A DNA stretch of 22,782 bases, from contig JAHDIA010000009.1 in the NCBI GenBank assembly GCA_020631035.1, positions 1 through 22,782 of the forward strand. Direction: 5' to 3'. Each line of letters opens with the position of its first letter. Position 1 is the stretch's first letter. Source of the DNA: Chitinophagales bacterium (lineage in GTDB: Bacteria > Bacteroidota > Bacteroidia > Chitinophagales > UBA2359). The translations under genes and the position numbers were made by a program. Below the pieces are notes generated by a model, which had not been told where the DNA came from, searched no databases, and was given only the letters and a program-made list of their open reading frames with translations. Positions 17,034 to 22,782 of this stretch are shown here, in pieces.

Positions 17034-18041
17034 ATGCGGACTTTTTTCATCAATATCATCCTTTTATTGCTCTTTTTTGCCCTATTATTTTGGGGCATTT
17101 CTTGTGGCTTGCAAAAATACACCCGACAAGGAGAGAGCATTACTGTTGCCGACTTTAGAGGAATGACAGTAGAGCAATTGGACGATTACATCAAAAACAA
17201 GCCCTTGCGTTATAAGATTGTGGATTCTACCTATGTGAATGGCAAATTGCCTGGCACCATTATAGAGCAAAATCCCGAACCCGATGCAAAAGTCAAACGC
17301 AACAGACGGGTATACCTCACCATCAATGCCAAGGTTCCCCCTAAAACAAAGATGCCTGATTTACTGGATTCTTCGCTCAAAAATGCCAAAATTCAGCTAG
17401 AAAACAATGGTTTATTGTTGGGCAATACCACCTATCAGCCTTGTATTGGTAAAAATACAGTCGCTGAGGTAAGTATGAATGGAGAAACTGTCAAAGCAGG
17501 CGACGAAATCTTTAAGGGTAGCAAAATTGATTTGATTTTGTGTGATGGCATTGGCAACAAACCCATCGAAATCCCCGATTTGGTCGGTTTTACCTTTGTT
17601 GAAGCAGTGACCGTCCTTCGATTGTCAGAATTGAGTACAGGAGCGGTAATTTTATCTGATGATTTAGACTACAAAGAGGCTGGTTACGTTTATAAACAGA
17701 ATCCACCCGCAACTGGATACAATACCATTAAGATTGGGGAACCTGTGGATCTATTTTTACAAAGAGACCCTATTGTACTAGGTGAAGAATCTTTTGACTT
17801 TGACATAGATGACAGCAATCCAAATGGTGTCAATGGAACCATCATTGATTTTAACAATCCAAATGGCGTACCTAGAGAAGCTGGATTCAATTCTTTTCAA
17901 AATGAAACAATAGAGGACGCAGGTGAAGAAATTGACCCTGATCAAATCATTGATTTTAACAATTTACAAAATGCGCCTGACGCAATAAAAAAGAAAAACA
18001 CCCAACCAGCTGCTGCTGGTCAAAATGATACAATTGAATAA
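17034..18041 (+). CDS. Membrane-anchored PASTA-domain protein
   Basis: The product is 335 residues. One N-terminal transmembrane helix (~5-28) is followed by three PASTA-like domains, approximately 34-103, 105-174 and 178-248, each with the P-D/A-L/F-x-G-x-x-x-x-x-A/L pattern (IPDLVGFTFVEAV in the third). PASTA domains typically bind peptidoglycan or muropeptides, so the protein is predicted to face the periplasm and sense or bind cell wall. There is no kinase or transpeptidase domain. The acidic, Asn-rich tail (~250-335) contains IIDFNN twice and NPNGV twice, a short internal duplication. It follows the Ddl gene by 46 bp and precedes the T9SS protein gene by one base, indicating an operon. 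Confidence 0.88.
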   Translation: MRTFFINIILLLLFFALLFWGISCGLQKYTRQGESITVADFRGMTVEQLDDYIKNKPLRYKIVDSTYVNGKLPGTIIEQNPEPDAKVKRNRRVYLTINAKVPPKTKMPDLLDSSLKNAKIQLENNGLLLGNTTYQPCIGKNTVAEVSMNGETVKAGDEIFKGSKIDLILCDGIGNKPIEIPDLVGFTFVEAVTVLRLSELSTGAVILSDDLDYKEAGYVYKQNPPATGYNTIKIGEPVDLFLQRDPIVLGEESFDFDIDDSNPNGVNGTIIDFNNPNGVPREAGFNSFQNETIEDAGEEIDPDQIIDFNNLQNAPDAIKKKNTQPAAAGQNDTIE

Positions 18042-18042
18042 A

Positions 18043-20511
18043 ATGCATAAATACTTATACTTACTGCTTTTTCTATCTTGTCTTGGAGTAACTGCCCAAG
18101 AAGTATTGACACCATTAGCAAGCAATCCTGCTTATAGAGATTTTATCGAATCACACTTTAAAGATGGTAATGATATTCTCGACTTATGCAATGCCAGTGT
18201 TTTTGAGGCCAATATAGCCGAAACTGTGCTGCCCACTTGCGCCCAATCTGACGGCTCCATCACCGTTGCCATCAATTCTATAGATGAGGACTTTACTTTT
18301 TTCCTCAATGGAGACGAGGTTGGTACGAGTACTGTCCCTTCTTATACTTTTGAGAACTTAGAGGCAGGACCACAATTGTTGAAAATTGTGGGTTCAAGTG
18401 GTCGAAATTGTGAGCTTTTCACCACACTCAACAATGCTGATACAGAAGACATCATCTCTGATTTGTTTGTATTTTATCCAGCATTTTGTGGTAGAGGATT
18501 GGTGGAGAAAAAGCCTCGTACAGGTATTCCAACTTACAATGTATACAACGATCAAGACAGTCTTGTAGCTTCTTTTTTCTTGTTTACCTTTGATTTGTTT
18601 CTAGAGCCTGGCAATTATTATATCCAAGAGCAAGGAGCAGGAGATAGTTGTAAAGCTTATATCTCTTTTACCATAGAACAAGAACCTTTTAATTCTTTGC
18701 CTTTTGTAGAAGATTTTTCTACCAGCTTAATCTATCCAGATGAGCAAAAATGGGCAGACCGTCAAGCCTATGTCAATCGCACTTTTGCCAAGAACCCCTA
18801 CACTTTGGGAGTTGCCACTTTGGATGGTTTGGACGAAAATGGTTTCCCATATACTGTCAGTAACTCTTTGGTAGATGGCTCAGCCGACACTTTGACCTCA
18901 CAGCCATTTTGTATCAATGGACTGGCGAGCAGCGACTCTGTTTACCTGAGTTTTTTGTTTCAATCCAGTGGTATTGGTGATACTCCCGACCTGCCCGATT
19001 CTTTGATGGTCGAAATAAAAGATAGCAAAGACAACTGGCACCGTTTGTGGATTACGGGAGGTGACGATCCTGATATTTCTACTGAAGATTTTACACAAGT
19101 AGTGCTTCCCATTGTAGATGATACGACTTTTACCGAAGACCAAACTTTTTTCTATGATGGTTTTCAGTTTAGATTTAGAAATTATGCGACCATTACAGGA
19201 CTCAACGACCCTTGGCACATCGACTATATAAAACTCGACCAAAACCAGAGTTTTGCCGCCAGCAATATCAACAATGATTTTGCCCACGCACTCGATATGT
19301 TGCCTTTACTCAAGCGTTACCAAGCAATGCCTTGGGAGCAATTTTACGAATTCCAAGCCAAAGAATTTGTAGACTCTTTGCGTTTCTTCTTCCGCGTCAA
19401 CGACAATGACCCCAATACCAACGCAGATTTGTCTTACGATATTTATGAATTATGTAACGAGATTCCTATCGAAAGCAACGAAAATGCCCTCAATGTCGCT
19501 GGTCCTATCAATCAAATCAATAGCCAAGACCTTCCTCTTTTGGGCAATACCCTACCCGACTTATCTGTCAACAAAGCAGAAGACGAAAACATCATTGTTC
19601 GTTGTGATTTGGTCTATCAGACCGATAATGATTTTAATGAACAAAACGATACCTTGCGTTACAACCAAATATTTGCCAATTATCTTGCCTATGATGACGG
19701 TTCTGCCGAAGGAGCTTATGGGATGTTGGGCAATGGCGCACAATTGGCGGTACAATTTGATGTCAATAAACCAACCGTTCTCAAAGGGATACAAATATAT
19801 TTCACCCACATTGTCGGCGATGTTAGTTTCAATACCTTTGACATCATTGCTTGGGACAAAATTGACAATGACAATGGTTTTGACATTGCAAGAGAAGACT
19901 CTATCGTTGCCACACGCTTCAATTTGACACCTTTGTATACTGGCGAAATAGGTGGCTTTACCACTTACTTATTCGACGAAGAAGTAATGGTGCAAGATAC
20001 CTTTTATGTAGGTTTGCGTCAAGACGATGCAGACATTCTCAACATCGGTTTCGACCTCAACAGCTTAGAGTTGGATGGTTTCTTCCTCAACGAAGGCGAC
20101 ACACTTGGCAATGATACCATTTTTGACTTTGCACACATTTATGAAAAGGGCAAAACCTTTACCAATGCCAACGGTATCTGGCTCGAAAAAATCATTCCAG
20201 GCGCAGCAATGATTCGCCCCATTTTGGGTCCACAAGATGTATGGCAAACAGGCTTGGACGAACTCGAAGGCAATCAAGCCAATGTGAGCATTTATCCAAA
20301 TCCAAGCGATGCTTACATCCAAATTCAATCCAATGAATTGCCTGCTCGCTACCACACCAAAGTCTTCGATTTTTCTGGCAAACTCTTGTTGTCCGACAAC
20401 ACCTCTGCCACCCAATTAAATGTCAAGGACTTCCCAGCGGGTATGTACTTCCTACAAATCAGCGATGCCAATGGACGCATTTTGGCTGATAAGAAATTTG
20501 TAAAACACTAA
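18043..20511 (+). CDS. Exported protein with T9SS type A C-terminal sorting domain
   Basis: The product is 822 residues from the ATG at 18043, one base after the preceding stop; a reading from 18025 would add six residues before the signal peptide. Residues 1-19 form a signal peptide ending VTAQ. The long middle is beta-rich, with many Asp and Asn residues and no catalytic motif I recognise. The last ~75 residues are a canonical T9SS type A domain: SIYPNPSDAYIQIQS opening, KVFDFSGKLLL strand, FPAGMYFLQI and a basic KKFVKH end. It should be secreted across the outer membrane by the Por system and possibly attached to the surface. Its place behind the Ddl and PASTA genes suggests coordinated expression with wall synthesis, but its function is unknown. 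Confidence 0.85.
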   Translation: MHKYLYLLLFLSCLGVTAQEVLTPLASNPAYRDFIESHFKDGNDILDLCNASVFEANIAETVLPTCAQSDGSITVAINSIDEDFTFFLNGDEVGTSTVPSYTFENLEAGPQLLKIVGSSGRNCELFTTLNNADTEDIISDLFVFYPAFCGRGLVEKKPRTGIPTYNVYNDQDSLVASFFLFTFDLFLEPGNYYIQEQGAGDSCKAYISFTIEQEPFNSLPFVEDFSTSLIYPDEQKWADRQAYVNRTFAKNPYTLGVATLDGLDENGFPYTVSNSLVDGSADTLTSQPFCINGLASSDSVYLSFLFQSSGIGDTPDLPDSLMVEIKDSKDNWHRLWITGGDDPDISTEDFTQVVLPIVDDTTFTEDQTFFYDGFQFRFRNYATITGLNDPWHIDYIKLDQNQSFAASNINNDFAHALDMLPLLKRYQAMPWEQFYEFQAKEFVDSLRFFFRVNDNDPNTNADLSYDIYELCNEIPIESNENALNVAGPINQINSQDLPLLGNTLPDLSVNKAEDENIIVRCDLVYQTDNDFNEQNDTLRYNQIFANYLAYDDGSAEGAYGMLGNGAQLAVQFDVNKPTVLKGIQIYFTHIVGDVSFNTFDIIAWDKIDNDNGFDIAREDSIVATRFNLTPLYTGEIGGFTTYLFDEEVMVQDTFYVGLRQDDADILNIGFDLNSLELDGFFLNEGDTLGNDTIFDFAHIYEKGKTFTNANGIWLEKIIPGAAMIRPILGPQDVWQTGLDELEGNQANVSIYPNPSDAYIQIQSNELPARYHTKVFDFSGKLLLSDNTSATQLNVKDFPAGMYFLQISDANGRILADKKFVKH

Positions 20512-20514
20512 AGG

Positions 20515-20586
20515 AATTTAGAATGTGGAGTTTAGAGTTACGAATGCAGGATTTGATTCTACATTCGTAACTCTACATTCTAAATT
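20515..20586. terminator. Long imperfect hairpin after the T9SS gene
   Basis: AATTTAGAATGTGGAG (20515-20530) pairs with CTCTACATTCTAAATT (20571-20586) with one G-T wobble, and an inner stem pairs TTACGAATGCAG (20538-20549) with CTACATTCGTAA (20559-20570) with one mismatch. A 7-base bulge TTTAGAG lies on the left arm. It begins three bases after the stop codon and probably ends transcription of the Ddl operon or protects its 3' end; there is no strong U-tract. Confidence 0.55.
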
Positions 20587-20595
20587 TGTATTTTT

Positions 20596-20709
20596 GGGGC
20601 AAGGTGCGTGGCTTATGGCTACGTTCACCTGCGGTTCGGCGTTCCGATTAAGCAGCGCATGTTTTTCCTTTCATACAAGCGTTTATCCTCCCCGCTCGTC
20701 CTGCGCTTC
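20596..20709 (-). repeat. Dispersed intergenic repeat, copy 4 (inverted, with an insertion)
   Basis: Read on the minus strand it gives GAAGCGCAGGACGAGCGGGG, ACGCTTGTATGAAAGG, CATGCGCTGCTTAATC, CCGCAGGTGAACGTAGCC and CACGCACCTTGCCC, matching copies 2 and 3 in order. It is about 14 bases longer, mostly in the 3' half. Confidence 0.7.
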
Positions 20710-20819
20710 TTTTTAATTGTGAGTTGTAAATTGGCAAACTACTTCCTGTTCCATTCACACAAACCAAAAAACCACAATTTGCACCATTACCTCTCAATGA
20801 CCTCAATCATATACTCCAT

Positions 20820-20831
20820 TGACAAACGTCA
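20820..20831 (+). promoter_or_regulatory. Possible Crp/Fnr-type operator
   Basis: TTGAC-AAAC-GTCA contains the palindrome TGAC-N4-GTCA, the spacing of FNR-type sites. Its centre (20825.5) is about 41 bp before the transcription start expected from the -7 element at 20855-20862, the usual place of a class II activator site. There is only one sequence to judge, so chance is possible. Confidence 0.35.
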
Positions 20832-20854
20832 TTTTAATCCCTAATGCCATCCAT

Positions 20855-20862
20855 TAACTTTG
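20855..20862 (+). promoter_or_regulatory. Predicted -7 promoter element of the stress operon
   Basis: TAACTTTG matches the Bacteroidota consensus TAnnTTTG exactly and lies 29 bp before the GTG start. No TTG is found at the usual -33 position, consistent with a promoter that needs an activator. Confidence 0.45.
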
Positions 20863-20891
20863 AGGTATTGTTAAACTAAATACTTCTAGAC

Positions 20892-21788
20892 GTGAAAGAA
20901 TTTAAAAAATGGATGATCGCACTAGACAATAGCGAAACTGATGATTCTATCCTCAAATTGTTGAGTTTGTTGTTTCGCTACCACCAGCCTGACAAAGTTT
21001 ACTTCGTTCACGTTGTTCCCAGCCTCGACGAGTATTACATAGATTTCATACAAGAACACCGAGCTGATTTTTTGGAAAAGCGCAAGTCATTGGACGAAGT
21101 TTTGACTGAAGAATTTCAGAAAAAGATAAACCAATACTTCGCTGATTTAACGGATAAACTAGACATCGTTATTGAAGTACTCGAAGGCAATCCACTCCAA
21201 CAACTGCTACACCGAGCCGAAATCAAATACATTGATTTGTTGGTTGTAGGTCACAAAGAATCAAGTTGGGGCAGTGGTATTACTTCAAAGGCATTGTGTA
21301 GAAACTACAAAGGCTCGATGTTGTTTGTTCCCAAGAAAGAAAAATGGAACATTCAAAACTTAATTGTTCCCACAGATTTTTCAGACGATTCAGCCCTCGC
21401 ACTCCAACAAGCCAACGACTTTTCAGAATTTAAAATGGGCTGCGCTGTAAAATGCCTTCATATCTTTGATGTAAGCTATTTTTTAAACTTAGATGCATTG
21501 ATAGACGAAGCGCAATACGAATTTGATTTGCGCAACAAGCTCACTGATAATTGGAAAAAATTCACACAGAAACACCAGATTGATACAGAAGAAATAAAAT
21601 TCACCCTTTATAAAAAAGACCGTCGGCATATATCGTATTCGATTGCCGAGTTTGCCGAACAATTTGACTACCCATTGCTTATTCTTGGTGCAAAAGGGCA
21701 CACTCAACTTCAATTGGCTTTGTTGGGCAGTACAACTGAACGCATCTTACAATACGAGAAAAAGTTGCCCATTTTGGTTATTAAATAA
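20892..21788 (+). CDS. Tandem universal stress protein (UspA family)
   Basis: The product is 298 residues and comprises two Usp domains, ~5-150 and ~152-298. A GTG start at 20892 is preferred because an in-frame stop lies 12 bp upstream and the next ATG (20913) would cut into the first strand (WMIALDNSE). Domain 2 has the complete ATP-binding motif G-2x-G-9x-G-S (GAKGHTQLQLALLGS). Domain 1 has a degenerate version (VVGHKESSWGSGITS), so only the second is expected to bind ATP. Usp proteins are cytosolic stress factors. The next gene starts 22 bp downstream, suggesting an operon. Confidence 0.9.
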   Translation: MKEFKKWMIALDNSETDDSILKLLSLLFRYHQPDKVYFVHVVPSLDEYYIDFIQEHRADFLEKRKSLDEVLTEEFQKKINQYFADLTDKLDIVIEVLEGNPLQQLLHRAEIKYIDLLVVGHKESSWGSGITSKALCRNYKGSMLFVPKKEKWNIQNLIVPTDFSDDSALALQQANDFSEFKMGCAVKCLHIFDVSYFLNLDALIDEAQYEFDLRNKLTDNWKKFTQKHQIDTEEIKFTLYKKDRRHISYSIAEFAEQFDYPLLILGAKGHTQLQLALLGSTTERILQYEKKLPILVIK

Positions 21789-21810
21789 CCTCTATATAAA
21801 AACAAATAAT

Positions 21811-22470
21811 ATGAAGAAGCTACTTATAACAATCATCACAATGAGTATATGGGGTTCTATGTGTACATTGCAAGCCCAAACAGAAGACAAGCAGTACCCT
21901 TATAAGAACTCACTAAGAATCAGCCCTTTCCAATTTGCCAATTCAGCGTTTCAACTAAATTATGAACGCTATTTCAATGATAGGAGATCGAGTATTTTGC
22001 TAAGTCCTGCTTTATTGCTTAGAGAGAATGGCAACGAATCGCTCTTAGGCTTCAAAGGATTGGTTCAATATCGTTTCTATTTAAGCCATTTGAAAAAAGG
22101 CATTAACAAAACTTGGGGATTTTACAATGTAGGATTTTACTTTGGCGGCTACTCACAATTTATTTACGCTAATGAAGAATACTTCGGAGCTTATTACAAC
22201 AACAATAATGGAGAGTATTATGAAGGTATTTATGAAAAAGATGTTGTCTCTATAGAAGGGGGAGTGATGACAGGTATTCAAATTGATATATTTCCTCGTT
22301 TGATTGTAGATGTGTTTGTAGGGGGAGGTGTCAAATATGCAGATATAACAGATGAAATAGAAAAATATGTTCCAGAAACCAATATTTACAGAGAAACATA
22401 TGGTGTATTGGATAGAGAATATACAGGAGTCAACCCTAAAGGTGGATTTCAAATTGGATTTAATTTTTAA
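21811..22470 (+). CDS. Small outer-membrane beta-barrel-like protein
   Basis: The product is 219 residues from the ATG at 21811; a longer reading from 21643 would overlap the Usp gene by ~145 bp and is rejected. Residues 1-23 are a signal peptide ending LQAQ. The mature sequence shows alternating strands rich in Tyr, Phe and Gly (FQLNYERYF, VQYRFYLSHL, GFYNVGFYFGGY) and ends in GFQIGFNF, with a C-terminal Phe as in many outer-membrane barrels. No specific family is recognised. It lies between a stress protein gene and another small gene, with short spacers on both sides. Confidence 0.72.
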   Translation: MKKLLITIITMSIWGSMCTLQAQTEDKQYPYKNSLRISPFQFANSAFQLNYERYFNDRRSSILLSPALLLRENGNESLLGFKGLVQYRFYLSHLKKGINKTWGFYNVGFYFGGYSQFIYANEEYFGAYYNNNNGEYYEGIYEKDVVSIEGGVMTGIQIDIFPRLIVDVFVGGGVKYADITDEIEKYVPETNIYRETYGVLDREYTGVNPKGGFQIGFNF

Positions 22471-22489
22471 ACAATAAAAGCTTAAAAAC

Positions 22490-22782
22490 ATGTTAGAAAA
22501 TAATAACAATTTTAAAGGAATATGGTTGGACAATAGAACCGCTTACATTGTCAGTTATGATGGAAAAAATGAAGCGGTCGAAAAAATAGAATCGGGTGTA
22601 CCTGAGTTTCATGTACACGGAGGCTCTCGCTCTTCTACCCCCTATGGTCCACAAGAAGCTGTATCAGAGCAAAAGTATCTTGAAAAAAAGAAGCATCAAT
22701 TTGAACAGTATTATACTACACTAATTGATAAAGTAAAAGATGCAAATGGTGGCTGGGGCATTCGTAAAGTTATTAAAGAATG
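22490..22782 (+). CDS. Partial gene, cytosolic protein possibly of the release-factor-like stress family (cut by window end)
   Basis: An ATG at 22490, 19 bp after the previous stop, opens a frame that continues past the window end (97 complete codons). The protein begins MLENNNNFKGIWLDNRTAYIV and continues with a GG.RS.TPYG segment and a KKKHQFEQYYTTLIDKVKDA helix. This resembles the start of small eRF1/Vms1-like proteins that I recall beside stress genes in bacteria (a WIDHK.A.IV opening followed by a YY..V...I.DA helix). That family call is tentative because the diagnostic C-terminal half is missing. There is no signal peptide. Confidence 0.6.
   Translation, partial: MLENNNNFKGIWLDNRTAYIVSYDGKNEAVEKIESGVPEFHVHGGSRSSTPYGPQEAVSEQKYLEKKKHQFEQYYTTLIDKVKDANGGWGIRKVIKE

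Larger units (their letters stand above)
20512..20891. other. Intergenic region between the T9SS gene and the stress operon
   Basis: These 380 bases hold a long hairpin (20515-20586), an inverted copy of the dispersed repeat (20596-20709) and a promoter region for the next gene. Open frames at 20525-20844 run through the repeat and hairpin and are not believed to be genes. Confidence 0.6.

Noticed and set aside
1..20709. The spaced repeat copies as a CRISPR array
   Set aside because: The units are ~100 bp, kilobases apart, and in both orientations, with genes between them.
20525..20844. Two small open frames (63 and 78 codons) between the T9SS gene and the Usp gene
   Set aside because: They lie on the hairpin and on the inverted dispersed repeat. 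The sequence is explained by those repeats.
21643..21810. Longer start for the outer-membrane-barrel-like gene
   Set aside because: It would overlap the Usp gene by ~145 bp and bury a good signal peptide that begins at 21811.

Overview
The window looks like a chromosomal segment of a Bacteroidota bacterium, most likely from the Saprospiria or a neighbouring class. The composition is AT-rich and starts lack Shine-Dalgarno sequences. The proteins also fit: a secreted protein with a canonical type IX secretion (T9SS) type A C-terminal domain, a GEVED-domain protein, an M36 peptidase with a PA insert, and a Ddl gene followed directly by a PASTA gene. The class-level placement is inference; the phylum is well supported. 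No rRNA, tRNA, CRISPR array or phage gene was seen.

Layout. (1) 1-278 is non-coding and starts inside a dispersed repeat. (2) 279-4181 (+) is a large secreted M36 metallopeptidase. It converges on 4246-6480 (-), an SLC12-like cation-chloride cotransporter, with a perfect 18-bp hairpin between them. (3) 6800-10498 (+) is a very large predicted lipoprotein with Asp-box (BNR/sortilin-like) repeats, a GEVED domain and the same C-terminal module as the M36 peptidase. It converges on 10557-12104 (-), a VWA/YfbK-like lipoprotein, across a 40-bp perfect palindrome. (4) 12302-13465 (+) holds a small exported protein and a membrane-anchored flavodoxin-like protein. (5) 13466-14314 is an 849-bp non-coding island with four hairpins, a 115-bp MITE-like element with perfect terminal repeats and an 11-bp duplication, and another copy of the dispersed repeat. 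(6) 14315-20511 (+) is a probable operon: a fused double D-Ala-D-Ala ligase, a membrane-anchored PASTA protein and a T9SS cargo protein. (7) 20512-20891 is non-coding with a long hairpin and an inverted copy of the dispersed repeat. (8) 20892-22782 (+) is a probable stress operon: tandem universal stress protein, small outer-membrane-barrel-like protein, and a protein cut by the window end.

The points I find most interesting are as follows. The double Ddl has two ATP-grasp halves that have lost different active-site residues, in a complementary way. Two otherwise unrelated giant exported proteins share a ~220-residue C-terminal module ending in dockerin-like repeats instead of a T9SS domain. 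A four-copy dispersed intergenic repeat family and the small transposon-like element occupy the non-coding gaps. A Crp/Fnr-type palindrome sits about 41 bp before the predicted start of the stress operon.
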